61,593 bases of DNA from Streptomyces atratus (GTDB lineage: Bacteria; Actinomycetota; Actinomycetes; Streptomycetales; Streptomycetaceae). Location of the stretch: contig NZ_FPJO01000035.1 in NCBI RefSeq assembly GCF_900119365.1, positions 1-61,593 of the forward strand, written 5' to 3'. The notes under the pieces were generated by a model. It did not search any database. It was not told the DNA's origin and saw nothing but the letters and a program-made list of their open reading frames with translations. Made by a program: the position numbers and the translations under genes. Below are positions 44,828 to 53,618 of this stretch, one piece after another (within the stretch, counting starts at the first letter, position 1; every line of letters starts with the position of its first letter).

Positions 44828-46387
44828 TCAGGCGTACGGACGGTCTCCGGGGCCGTCCGCGTACGCGTCGCGCACGGCGGGCTTGATGATCTTGCCGGAG
44901 GCCGTGCGGGGCAGTTCCCCGGTCAGGACGAGGGACTTGGGGATCTTGTACTTGGCGAGCCTGCCGTGGAGATGACCGAGGATCTCGTCCTTGTCGGCGT
45001 CGGCGCCGGGCCGGAGGACGACGACGGCACGGCCGACCTCGCCCCAGACCGGGTCGGGAACGCCGATGACGGCGCACTCGGCGACGGCGGGGTGGGTGAG
45101 GAACACGTCCTCGACCTCGGCCGGGTACACGTTCTCGCCGCCGGAGACGAACATGTCCTTGACCCGGTCGACGATGTACGCGTAGCCGTCGTCGTCCAGC
45201 CGGGCGACGTCTCCGGTGCGCAGCCAGCGCCCGCCGTCGTCCTCCCGGGTGAAGGCGGCCTCGGTGTCCTCGGACCGTTCCCAGTAACCGGTCATGACGT
45301 GGGGGCCCTGGACCAGGATCTCGCCGCGCTCGCCCGGTCCGGCCTCGCGGCCGTCCGGGAGCACGACGCGGGTGTCGGTGAAGAAGTGCGGCACCCCGGC
45401 GGAGCCCGCCTTGACCGAGGTCTGTTCCCGGTCCAGGAAGAGGACGCCAGGAGACGCCTCGGTCATGCCGTAGCCCTGGCTGAAGGCGAGGCCGCGATCG
45501 AGGTACGCGGCGATGGTGCGGGCGGGCACGGGGGCGCCGCCGCAGTTGAGGGTGCGCAGGCTGGACAGGTCCGTGGTCGCCCAGCGGGGCCGGGCGGCCA
45601 TGGCGTCGTACATCGTGGGGACGCCGAACATGTACGTCACGCGCAGGTCCTCGATCAGCTCCAGGACGCGCTCGGCGTCGAAGGCGCCGAGGAGGACCAC
45701 CCGGCCGCCCTTGAGCAGGGTCGGCAGGCAGGTCATGTTGAGCCCGGCGGTGTGGAACAGCGGGGCCACGACGAGGGTCACCTCGTCGCTGGACAGATCG
45801 GTGTCGACAAGGACGTTGACACTGTTCCAGGTGATGTTGGCGTGGGAGAGGACGGCGCCCTTGGGACGGCCCGTGGTCCCGGAGGTGTACATGATCAGGC
45901 ACGGGTCCTCGGGTGCCACGGCCTCGTCCAGCGGGTCCGTCCCCGCGCCGGCGAGCAGCTCCTCGTAGCCGAGGGCTCCGTCCCCGTCGGGTCCGGTGAG
46001 CGCGATCCGCTGCCGTACGCCCGCCTCGTCCGCCGCGGCACGGGCCGCAGCGGCCTGCTCGGGGGCGTGGACGAGGACGACGCTGCCCGAGTCGGACAGG
46101 TTGTAGGCCAGCTCCGGCGCCGCGAGCCGGGAGTTGAGCGGTACGAAGACCGCCCCCAGCGTCCCGGCGGCGAACAGGGTCTCCAGGAAGGCAGGGTGGT
46201 TGGGCCCGAGGTACGCGATCCGGTCGCCCCGCGCCACGCCGAGCGCGCGCAGGGCGTGGGCGAGGCGCAGGACGCGCAGGTGCAGCTCGCGGTGGGTCAG
46301 GGTGCGGTCCTCGTGGACCACGGCCACCCGGTCGGGAGTCTTGCGGGCCCGGCGCGCCGGCCAGGAGCCGATGCCTTGGTTCAACAC
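44828..46387 (-). CDS. Acyl/aryl-CoA ligase (AMP-binding enzyme; hydroxycinnamate-CoA ligase candidate)
   Basis: 519 residues. ANL-superfamily motifs are in order: YTSGTTGRPKGAVLSH (P-loop, about residue 170), GYGMTEASPG, the adenylate-binding YWERSEDTE and GDVARLDDDGY with Asp, and the terminal PRTASGKI with the catalytic Lys. It makes acyl-AMP and then acyl-CoA. The neighbours suggest a hydroxycinnamic acid (p-coumarate, ferulate) rather than a fatty acid, similar to CouL. Ten bases separate it from the upstream amidohydrolase gene. Confidence 0.85.
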   Translation of the reverse strand: MLNQGIGSWPARRARKTPDRVAVVHEDRTLTHRELHLRVLRLAHALRALGVARGDRIAYLGPNHPAFLETLFAAGTLGAVFVPLNSRLAAPELAYNLSDSGSVVLVHAPEQAAAARAAADEAGVRQRIALTGPDGDGALGYEELLAGAGTDPLDEAVAPEDPCLIMYTSGTTGRPKGAVLSHANITWNSVNVLVDTDLSSDEVTLVVAPLFHTAGLNMTCLPTLLKGGRVVLLGAFDAERVLELIEDLRVTYMFGVPTMYDAMAARPRWATTDLSSLRTLNCGGAPVPARTIAAYLDRGLAFSQGYGMTEASPGVLFLDREQTSVKAGSAGVPHFFTDTRVVLPDGREAGPGERGEILVQGPHVMTGYWERSEDTEAAFTREDDGGRWLRTGDVARLDDDGYAYIVDRVKDMFVSGGENVYPAEVEDVFLTHPAVAECAVIGVPDPVWGEVGRAVVVLRPGADADKDEILGHLHGRLAKYKIPKSLVLTGELPRTASGKIIKPAVRDAYADGPGDRPYA

Positions 46388-46397
46388 GGCGTCTCCT

Positions 46398-47285
46398 TCA
46401 GCCCGTGGTCAGACCGAGCAGGCGGGCGGCGTTGTCCTTGAGGATCTTAGGCCGGACCTCGGGCTTGATGTCGAGCTTCTCGAAGTCGGCGAGCCAGCGG
46501 TCGGGCGTGATGACCGGGTAGTCGGAGCCGAAGAGCACCTTGTCCTTGAGCAGTGTGTTGGCGTACCGCACCAGCTGCGGCGGGAAGTACTTCGGCGACC
46601 AGCCCGACAGGTCGATGTACACGTGCGGCTTGTGCGTGGCCACGGCCAGGGCCTCGTCCTGCCACGGGAAGGACGGGTGGGCCAGGACGATCCGCAGTTC
46701 CGGGAAGTCCACGGCGACGTCGTCGACCAGCATCGGGTTCGAGTACTTCAGCCGGATACCTCCGCCGCCGGGGACGCCGGCACCGATGCCGGTCTGGCCG
46801 GTGTGGAACAGCGCGGGCACGCCGAGTTCCTCGATGGCCTCGTAGAGCGGGTACGCCATCCGGTCGTTCGGGGAGAACGCCTGGATGCTGGGGTGGAACT
46901 TGAACCCGCGCACCCCGTGCTCCTCCACCAGGCGACGGGCCTCCCGCACGCCCGCCCGGCCCTTGTGGGGGTCGACGCTCGCGAACGGGACGAGCACGTC
47001 GGCGTGGGCGGCACAGCTCTCTGCGACCTCCTCGTTGGAGATGCGGGGATGGCCCGTGGCGTGCTCGGCGTCCACCGTGAACACCACTGCGGCCATGCGG
47101 CGTTCACGGTAGTGGGTGGCCATCTCGTCGATGGTCGGCTGCCGGTGACCATGCGCCTTGAAGTACTCCTCGGAGGCGCCGAACAGCTCCGGGCTCAGGG
47201 CCCCGTGGCCGTCTTTGGAGATCTCCGCGTGCGTGTGCACGTCGATGGCGGTCAGCCGGTCGAGGTCGAGCGCGAGGTCGCCCAT
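46398..47285 (-). CDS. Amidohydrolase-family protein, CouO-like beta-ketoacyl-CoA hydrolase candidate
   Basis: 295 residues from ATG 47285, one base after the SDR stop. It has the amidohydrolase barrel signature: AIDVHTHAEI (HxH, near residue 13), KFHPSIQAF, LFHTGQTG, VLAHPSFPW and LFGSDYPVITP with the catalytic Asp. Most annotators would call it an ACMSD-like decarboxylase. In the CouR system an enzyme of this family (CouO) cleaves the beta-keto thioester to hydroxybenzoate and acetyl-CoA; the same neighbours here make that the better proposal. Confidence 0.78.
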   Translation of the reverse strand: MGDLALDLDRLTAIDVHTHAEISKDGHGALSPELFGASEEYFKAHGHRQPTIDEMATHYRERRMAAVVFTVDAEHATGHPRISNEEVAESCAAHADVLVPFASVDPHKGRAGVREARRLVEEHGVRGFKFHPSIQAFSPNDRMAYPLYEAIEELGVPALFHTGQTGIGAGVPGGGGIRLKYSNPMLVDDVAVDFPELRIVLAHPSFPWQDEALAVATHKPHVYIDLSGWSPKYFPPQLVRYANTLLKDKVLFGSDYPVITPDRWLADFEKLDIKPEVRPKILKDNAARLLGLTTG

Positions 47286-47286
47286 G

Positions 47287-48198
47287 TCACGCCTCCGGGG
47301 CCTGGGGCGCGGGGATGCCGTAGGTCTCGGGCTCGGCGCCGACGCCATTCGGCCACTCGGCGGCGATGGCATGGGCGCTCCACCCGCCGTCGGCGAAGGC
47401 GACCGCCTTCTCCTTGGGGTGCGCCCACAGGGCGAGCCGGTCGCCGCCGATGCCGATGGCCTGGCCGGTGACCCCGTCGGAGTCGTCCGAGGCGAGGAAG
47501 GTGATCAGGGCGGCGACGTCCTCGACGCTGCCGAGGCCCTCGTCCTTGCGCAGCCAGTCCGGCAGCGGCTTGCCAGAGCGCTCGGACTCCTCGATGACCG
47601 GGGCGAACGCCGGGATGGTCTTGGTCATATCGGTGGCGGCGACCGGCACGACGGCGTTGACGGTGATGCCGGCGCGGCCCAGTTCCATGGCCCAGGTGCG
47701 GGCCATGGCGACGATGCCCGCCTTGGCGGCGGCGTAGTTGGTCTGGCCGAAGTTGCCACGCTGTCCGGCCGGGGAGGAGATCAGGACGAGACGGCCGCCG
47801 GTGCCCTGCTCGCGCATCCGGACCGCTGCGGCACGGGCGCAGGTGAAGGTGCCGCGCAGGTGGACCTTGACGACGGCGTCGAAGTCGTCGTCCGTCATCT
47901 TCCACAGCACGCGGTCGCGGAGAATGCCCGCGTTGGTGACGAGCACGTCCAGGCGCCCGAACTCCCGCACTGCGGTCTCGACGAGTTGCTCGGCCGCCTC
48001 CGTGCCGCCCACGGCCGCCACGACGCCGGCCGCCCTGCCGCCCGTGGACGTGATGGTTTCGACGGCGGCGTCCACCGTGTCCTTGTCGACATCGTTGACG
48101 ACAACGGCGGCGCCCGCGGCGGCGAGGGCCTGCGCGTATGCCAGACCGAGACCGCGTCCGCTGCCGGTGACGACAGCGACCTTGCCCTGAAGATCCAT
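47287..48198 (-). CDS. SDR-family dehydrogenase, CouN-like 3-hydroxyacyl-CoA dehydrogenase candidate
   Basis: 303 residues from ATG 48198. Classical SDR motifs are VVTGSGRGLGLAYA (about 8-21), NAG near residue 93, and the catalytic Ser (ISSP), Tyr and Lys (YAAAK). The extra C-terminal 50 residues (LALWAHPKEKAVAFADGGW) resemble SDRs related to the multifunctional beta-oxidation enzyme, supporting a hydroxyacyl-CoA substrate. First gene of the minus-strand operon, next to the two CAGGAnTCCTG sites. Confidence 0.83.
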   Translation of the reverse strand: MDLQGKVAVVTGSGRGLGLAYAQALAAAGAAVVVNDVDKDTVDAAVETITSTGGRAAGVVAAVGGTEAAEQLVETAVREFGRLDVLVTNAGILRDRVLWKMTDDDFDAVVKVHLRGTFTCARAAAVRMREQGTGGRLVLISSPAGQRGNFGQTNYAAAKAGIVAMARTWAMELGRAGITVNAVVPVAATDMTKTIPAFAPVIEESERSGKPLPDWLRKDEGLGSVEDVAALITFLASDDSDGVTGQAIGIGGDRLALWAHPKEKAVAFADGGWSAHAIAAEWPNGVGAEPETYGIPAPQAPEA

Positions 48199-48262
48199 GA
48201 GAGGTGCCTCTCGTGAGTGATGAAAGAGGAATACCGAAAGAGCCGACCCGAACCGGGATCGA

Positions 48263-48308
48263 CAGGAATCCTGATGACCGCCAGTCTGAACAATCAGCAG
48301 GATTCCTG
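48263..48308. promoter_or_regulatory. Two MarR-type operators in the divergent promoter region
   Basis: CAGGAATCCTG (48263-48273) and CAGGATTCCTG (48298-48308) are each palindromes of the form CAGGA-N-TCCTG, centred 35 bases apart, and together form an exact 13-base inverted repeat. On the minus strand the second site overlaps a TTGACA-type -35 element with a plausible -10 about 17 bases on. Location between the MarR gene and the operon makes them the likely repressor sites. Confidence 0.75.
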
Positions 48309-48369
48309 TCAATGCCCTAAGGTGGGACCGCTGCCGCCCCACACGGACCGACACGACGGGAGGACGAAC

Positions 48370-48783
48370 GTGAGCACGTCACTGCTCTACCTGGTCAAGA
48401 GAACGGAGCTGGCGGTGCGCGCCCGCCTGGAGGAGCTGCTCAAGCCCGCCGGGGTAACGGCGCTTCAGTACACCGCCCTCACCGTGCTGGACCGACACGA
48501 CGGGATCTCCGCGGCGCAGCTCGCCCGCGACTCCTTCGTCACCGCCCAGTCGATGGCCGACATGGTCCGCGCCCTGGAGAGCCGCGGCCTGATCCGCCGC
48601 GAACCCAACCCCGCCAACCGCCGCGAACGCCTCATCCTGCTCGCAGCCCCCGGGCGGCGGCTGCTCTCCGAGTACGCCGAGCCGGCACGCCGCCTCGAGG
48701 AGCGCATGACCGCCGGCCTGAGCGCGAAGGAGACCGACGCGTTCCGGGAGGCGCTGAACGAGGCATGGCGGACCCTGTCCTGA
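48370..48783 (+). CDS. MarR-family regulator, CouR-like
   Basis: 137 residues from GTG 48370 with GGAGGA upstream. The winged HTH runs from LQYTALTVLDRH through AAQLARDSFVTAQSMADMVRALESRGLI to the wing RREPNPANRRERLILL. It is transcribed divergently from the SDR-led operon and flanked by paired palindromic sites. CouR represses hydroxycinnamate genes until p-coumaroyl-CoA binds; by position this protein should do the same. Confidence 0.85.
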   Translation: MSTSLLYLVKRTELAVRARLEELLKPAGVTALQYTALTVLDRHDGISAAQLARDSFVTAQSMADMVRALESRGLIRREPNPANRRERLILLAAPGRRLLSEYAEPARRLEERMTAGLSAKETDAFREALNEAWRTLS

Positions 48784-48834
48784 CCGGGCAGAACAGCCTT
48801 CGCCGCAACGACCGGTACCGTGCTGTCTGCCGCA

Positions 48835-49811
48835 TCACGAGCCCACCGGTATGAACACCTGCCGACAGACAACATCCCGGGATTCCGGCCGACCACTGGG
48901 TTCGAAGAACCGCCGCCCAGCCACCCGCCACGACGTGGGCAGAGTGCTGGCCGCCAGCGAGGCGAAGTCGCGTACGAGCTTGGCCAGTGTGGTCATCTCG
49001 GGGCAGGCGATGAGGAGTTCGCCGAGGTGGGTACGGTCCTTGTCGGGCAGGTGCTCGGGGCTCGTCATGATCCAGGAGATGAGGCGGCGTGGTGAGGGCA
49101 TGATCCGGTCGCCTTCCGGGCGGCCCTGGTTGATGTACTTGCAGAGCAGGTTGAGGCTGCCCGTGTATCCGAGGTCGTGGATCTCCTCGAGCAGGCGCTT
49201 GACTGGCATGCCGGGCTCCTCCGTCCGGCGCCGGCGCAGGTGGTGTCGGTGGGCATCGACCTGGCAGGCGCGGGACTGGGGCGGGCGGCGCAATCGGTCG
49301 GGCTCGGAGGCACGTGCGTACCGTTGGACGGTGTTCAGCGCCAGGTCCAGCCTGCGGGCGCAGTCCAGCAGTCCCACTCCCTTGCCGAGCAGGTCGTGGA
49401 CGGCGTGCCAACGTTCCAGGGTGGTGCGCTCGCAGGTCAGCTCCCGTCGCTGCGGCCCGGCCTTCGCCCAGCAGCCGCTTTGGGGCACGACCGCCTTGAC
49501 CTGACTGGTCGGGCGGGCAGTACGACGCCGGTGACGCTCGAGCAGCACGGGTATTTGCTCGCGCAAGGTGTGACGGCAGGCGTGGGGCACACCAGACGGC
49601 GCACACGCACCCGGACCACCACACGCCGACCATCCACCGGCACGTCGGTCACCGTCCGCTCGTGATAGTCATGCACCCGTACCGACCCGGCTCCGCAGAC
49701 CGGGCAGGCTGCCACCCCGTCCGGCGTCCGCGCCAGCACCATGATCCGCCCGCCCTCATCGCCTACACCCTCGATGATCAGCGGCAATAGCCCAGAAAAC
49801 ACCATGTTCAC
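48835..49811 (-). pseudogene. ISL3-family transposase lacking its catalytic middle, frameshifted
   Basis: The N-terminal zinc-binding part (ACPVCGAGSVRVHDYHERTV, then RRLVCP) starts at ATG 49811. A frameshift near 49,590 leads into LREQIPVLLERHRRRTARPTSQVKAVV, after which the sequence jumps to TLERWHAVHDLLGKGVGLLDCARRL, a block found about 150 residues later in intact ISL3 proteins. The DDE region between is deleted. The C-terminal half continues to SPRRLISWIMTSPEHL and stops in unrelated sequence, missing the final Glu-containing helix. It cannot be active. Confidence 0.75.
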
Positions 49812-49928
49812 ACGCTCGTTGGCATCTCGCGTGTCATGTCAACGACACCAACCACACTGCGTCACCACCGAAAGTGAGACAGCCCCGTTCGTTTGGCAGA
49901 CCCCTTGGCATACCTCGGTGGGGCAAGG

Positions 49929-51632
49929 CTAAACCTGCCATACGCGTTGGGCGCCTACCCAGGTCGAGAGGATGGGGATGTCGGCGATGCGTTCGGGGGC
50001 GACGGTCAGGGGGTCGTCGCCGAGGACGGTGAAGTCGGCGAGCATGCCAGGGGCGAGGCGGCCTTTGATGTGTGCTTCCCCGGTGGCGTGCGCGGAGCCG
50101 GACGTGTAGACCTCCAGGGCCTCGCGTGCGGTCACCCGCTGTTCGGGGCCGAGGACCTCGCCGTCGCCGGTGGTGCGCGTCACCATCGTGCGGATCGCCA
50201 GCAGCGGCGGGAGCGGTCCGGCGGGGTGGTCCGAGGATCCGCCGACGCGGATGCCCGCGTCCAGGAACTTCCGGTGGGCGCACGCCGCCGCGGCGCGCTC
50301 GTCTCCGTAGTAACCGCGCAGCTTGCCGCCGTGCTCGTGCAGGAAGGCCCCGAACGGCACGGGAGTCACCCCGGCGGCGGCGATCCGGGCGACCAGGTTG
50401 TCGTCGACGAGGCTGCAGTGCTCGATGCGGTGGTTGGTCCCGGCGTACGCCGGATCCTCCGCGCGGGCCGCCTCGATGGCGTCGAGCACCTTGCCCACTG
50501 CCAGGTCGCCGTTCGCGTGCACCGCCACTCGGCTGCCCGCGCTGTGGACGGCGCGTACCGTCGCGCCGAACTCCTCGTCCGTCATCACCTGGATGCCGTT
50601 GTCGGCGCCCGTCTGGCTGGGGTACGGCAGGCGGCACAAACACGTGCCGCCCGCGAGCGCGCCGTCGATCATCAGCTTGACGCCGACCAGGCGCAGGTGT
50701 TCGTCGCCGAAGCCGGAACGCATGCCGACCCGCGCCAGGTCCTCGAAGTACCGGTGCCACACCAGCATGCCCACGCGCGCGGTGAGGACGCCGCGCCGCG
50801 CCGCCTCCTGGTAGAGCCTCAGCTCGCGGGGCGAGACCAGGGCGTCGCACCAGGAGGTGATGCCTGCCGCGTGGAAGTCGCGGCACACCTCGGCGAACGA
50901 CCGGACCCGGTCGTCGAGGGTGAACTCGCCGAGCAGTTCGGGGACCCCGCTGGGGCGGTACCACTGGTCGAACCAGGCTCCTTCGTACATCCAGCCGTCG
51001 AGCCGGCCGTCGGTGTCGCGCCCGAGCGTGCCGCCGGAGGGGTCGGCGTCGGTGTCGCGGTAGCCGGCGAGTTCGAGGGCCCGGGTGTTTGCGACGGCCA
51101 TGTGGCACGAGAAATGCACGGCGATGACGGGGTGTTCGCGCGACACCGCGTCCAGAGCGGCGCGGGTGAGCCTGCCTTGCGGGTCGGCCGCTGGGTCGTA
51201 GCCCTCGGCGACGACCCAGCGGCCGGGCGCGGTGGCCCGCGCGCGTTCCGCCAGCAGGCCGCGCGAACCGCCGGCCGCGGACATGGCGTGCGCGGTCAGG
51301 GAGACCCGCAGACGGGTGTCGGCCAGGACGGCAGGGTGGCAGTGTGCGTCGTTGAGCCCGGGAACGACGACGGCCTCGCCGAGATCGACCCGTTCGGCGC
51401 CCGGGAAGCGGGAGCGCAACTCGTCCCAGTCCCCCGCGGCCACGATGCGGTCCCCGAGGGTCGCGAGCGCCTCCGTTTCGGCGCGTGGGTCGGCGTCGGC
51501 GTTCGCCCCTCCGTCGGCTCGGGCGAGCGTGATGATCCGCCGCGCCCGGAATATCTGCACCTGCGGCGGTTCGAAGCAGGATCCCGCGATCTGCGCGCGG
51601 GATCCCGCGGTGGACTTGTCGCCCGTGTTCAT
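49929..51632 (-). CDS. YtcJ-like metal-dependent amidohydrolase
   Basis: 567 residues from ATG 51632; a GTG at 51824 overlapping the transporter stop (GTGA) would add 64 acidic residues. Amidohydrolase_3 motifs: VVPGLNDAHCHP (metal HxH), VAVHANGDLAVGKVLDAIE, NHRIEHCSLV and GGSSDHPAGPLPPLLAIRTMV with the catalytic Asp. The C-terminus returns to the small beta domain (LAPGMLADFTVLGDDP). YtcJ proteins hydrolyse amides, imides or related cyclic compounds; the true substrate is unknown. It lies behind a sodium symporter, suggesting import followed by hydrolysis. Confidence 0.85.
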   Translation of the reverse strand: MNTGDKSTAGSRAQIAGSCFEPPQVQIFRARRIITLARADGGANADADPRAETEALATLGDRIVAAGDWDELRSRFPGAERVDLGEAVVVPGLNDAHCHPAVLADTRLRVSLTAHAMSAAGGSRGLLAERARATAPGRWVVAEGYDPAADPQGRLTRAALDAVSREHPVIAVHFSCHMAVANTRALELAGYRDTDADPSGGTLGRDTDGRLDGWMYEGAWFDQWYRPSGVPELLGEFTLDDRVRSFAEVCRDFHAAGITSWCDALVSPRELRLYQEAARRGVLTARVGMLVWHRYFEDLARVGMRSGFGDEHLRLVGVKLMIDGALAGGTCLCRLPYPSQTGADNGIQVMTDEEFGATVRAVHSAGSRVAVHANGDLAVGKVLDAIEAARAEDPAYAGTNHRIEHCSLVDDNLVARIAAAGVTPVPFGAFLHEHGGKLRGYYGDERAAAACAHRKFLDAGIRVGGSSDHPAGPLPPLLAIRTMVTRTTGDGEVLGPEQRVTAREALEVYTSGSAHATGEAHIKGRLAPGMLADFTVLGDDPLTVAPERIADIPILSTWVGAQRVWQV

Positions 51633-51678
51633 GTCGCTGCCTCGCCCATCATCGATCTCTTCGGTGGTTTGTTCCTTC

Positions 51679-51723
51679 GCCGCGTCGGCCCCGTCGGCCC
51701 CGTCGGCCGCGTCGGCCGCGTCG
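51679..51723. repeat. Five tandem 9-bp units within the start of the amidohydrolase gene
   Basis: The units read GCCGCGTCG or GCCCCGTCG. On the coding strand they give a D-A-A/D-G-A repeat in the alternative N-terminal extension of the amidohydrolase. If translation begins at ATG 51632 the repeat is untranslated leader. Confidence 0.8.
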
Positions 51724-51820
51724 GCCTTGTGCGGGTCGGGTTCCTCCGTCGCCCGGTCGGCCGTGCGCGCGGAGGGTGTGCCGTTCGACGCGCCGGGCGG
51801 GACACCGTCCCTTCCCGCGC

Positions 51821-53293
51821 TCACGCCGCCGTCCCCTTCACCGGGCACATCGTCGCCGGGGCCTCGGGGCGAGCGGATCCCGCCAGCCGGAACACCACCT
51901 CGACGAGGATCCCGACGGCAAGGTTGACCCCGATTCCGATGAGGCCGACGTTCACGTGGCCGACGTCGACCGCGTGGCCGTCGTTGCCGAAGGTCAGCCA
52001 GATCACGACCGCTTCCCCCGCGATGATCCCGGCCGCGACGGACCACGCGCGGGCGAGCGGGCGGTGCCCCTTCAGCGCGTACAGCAGGCCCGGCGCCAAC
52101 TGCGCCAGTCCGGCGTAGGTGAGGAGCAGGAGGTTCGCCAGCGCGTCCGGCCGCTTGATGCCCAGCACCAGCGCCAACGCGACCGCGCCGATCACCGTGG
52201 CGTGGTTCACCAGCAGTCCCGACCGCTCGGTGCGCGTGCGGACGACGTTCCGGGCGACCATCGACGACATGCCCAGGACGATCCCCGCGGACGGCACCAT
52301 CGCGCACGCTGCGGCGGCGGTGACGACGACACCGACCACCCAGCCGGGCAGCGCACCGTTCGTGAGATGCAGGAGCACACCGTTCGGGCCGCCGGAAGCC
52401 GCGCCGGCGACGAGGATGCCGGTGAACCCGACGAGCATCGGGATCGCCTGGCTCGCGCTGTAGAACGGGATCCAGATGCTGTTGTGCCGAAGTGCCTTCT
52501 CGTCCTTGGCGGACAGCACCGCGGGCCAGCTCTGCGGCATGGTCATGAACATGACGCTCAGCAGGCTCGTCACCATGCTGGTGAAGAACCAGGTGCGGTC
52601 GAACGGCCCGTCGTGGATGGAGAGCTTGGCCGCGTGCGTGTCGGCGAGCTGGCGGCTGACGTCGCCGATGCCGCCCGCGAAGTGCACGGGAATGGCGACC
52701 GCCAGCACGACCAGGACGAGCACCATGAGCGCGTCCTTGAGGTACGCCGCCCGCGCCACGCCGCCGATCCCCGACCACAGAACGAACGCGGTGATGAGGA
52801 CCGACGCGGCGATCATGCTCGCGGTGCCGGAGCCGCTGTTGCCGGTCGCCAGTTCGACGACCAGGCCGAGGCCGGTGATCTGGAGCTGCAGGTATGGCAG
52901 CAGGAACAGTACGCCGAGCACCGCGGTGAGCGTGCCGAGGGCTTGGCTGCCATAACGGTCGGCGAAGAAGTCGCCCTGCGTCAGGTAGCCGCGATCCCTG
53001 CCGAGGCGCCAGACGAGCGGCGCGATCACATACAGGCCGACGTAGGCCAGCGGGAGGTACGGCAGCGCGTAGGCGACCCCGACGCCCGAGGCATACGCGA
53101 GCCCGGCCAGCCCGAGGAAGGTGAACGTGGTGTACACCTCGCCTGCCTGGAGGAACCATGTGGTGACCGCACCGAACCGGCGTCCGCCGACCGTCCACTC
53201 CTCCAGGCTGGCCGCGGGCTTGCGGCGGCCGAGCACGCCGAGCGCGGCAATCACCAACATGCCCACGACGGACACGGTCAACGTGGCGCTCAT
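51821..53293 (-). CDS. Sodium:solute symporter (SSS family)
   Basis: 490 residues from ATG 53293. About 13 hydrophobic segments are visible; conserved positions include the WTVGGRRFGAVTTWF loop, GYLTQGDFFADRYGS, the sodium-binding VLWSGIGGVARAAYLKDALM and the MTMPQSWPAVLSAKDEKAL region. It is preceded by a DUF3311-like gene, the usual pairing for actinobacterial SSS permeases, and followed by the amidohydrolase. Substrate is probably a small organic molecule broken down by that enzyme. Confidence 0.9.
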   Translation of the reverse strand: MSATLTVSVVGMLVIAALGVLGRRKPAASLEEWTVGGRRFGAVTTWFLQAGEVYTTFTFLGLAGLAYASGVGVAYALPYLPLAYVGLYVIAPLVWRLGRDRGYLTQGDFFADRYGSQALGTLTAVLGVLFLLPYLQLQITGLGLVVELATGNSGSGTASMIAASVLITAFVLWSGIGGVARAAYLKDALMVLVLVVLAVAIPVHFAGGIGDVSRQLADTHAAKLSIHDGPFDRTWFFTSMVTSLLSVMFMTMPQSWPAVLSAKDEKALRHNSIWIPFYSASQAIPMLVGFTGILVAGAASGGPNGVLLHLTNGALPGWVVGVVVTAAAACAMVPSAGIVLGMSSMVARNVVRTRTERSGLLVNHATVIGAVALALVLGIKRPDALANLLLLTYAGLAQLAPGLLYALKGHRPLARAWSVAAGIIAGEAVVIWLTFGNDGHAVDVGHVNVGLIGIGVNLAVGILVEVVFRLAGSARPEAPATMCPVKGTAA

Positions 53294-53559
53294 CGGCCGC
53301 CTCCGTTCTGGAGGTGCTCGCGCCGGCGCTCGACGCGGCCGCGCTGGTACTCGACGTAGCCGAGTGCCGGAGTGAGGGCCACCACCCACCCCACGCTCCA
53401 GGTCAGGATCGACGGCATGCCGAGCCAGACATTCGGGGCGTTGACGAATGGCAGCCACACCGTCGACAACAGTGCCGCTACGGGCACGAGTAGCAGGAAT
53501 ACCGCGACACGCATGGACCGCTCCTGGGGGTCGTCGGATCTCGCGAACCCTTGGAGCAT
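53290..53559 (-). CDS. DUF3311-like small membrane protein
   Basis: 89 residues from ATG 53559 (internal ATG 53514 is possible). Two membrane helices (VAVFLLLVPVAALLSTVWLPF and PSILTWSVGWVVALTPALGY) and a basic, arginine-rich tail. It overlaps the symporter start by four bases. Proteins of this type are routinely paired with SSS permeases. Confidence 0.75.
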   Translation of the reverse strand: MLQGFARSDDPQERSMRVAVFLLLVPVAALLSTVWLPFVNAPNVWLGMPSILTWSVGWVVALTPALGYVEYQRGRVERRREHLQNGGGR

Positions 53560-53618
53560 GAAACTTCCCGGGTAAGATCAATCAAAATCTGTCGAGAAGA
53601 TTCACATAGAGTCGAGAT

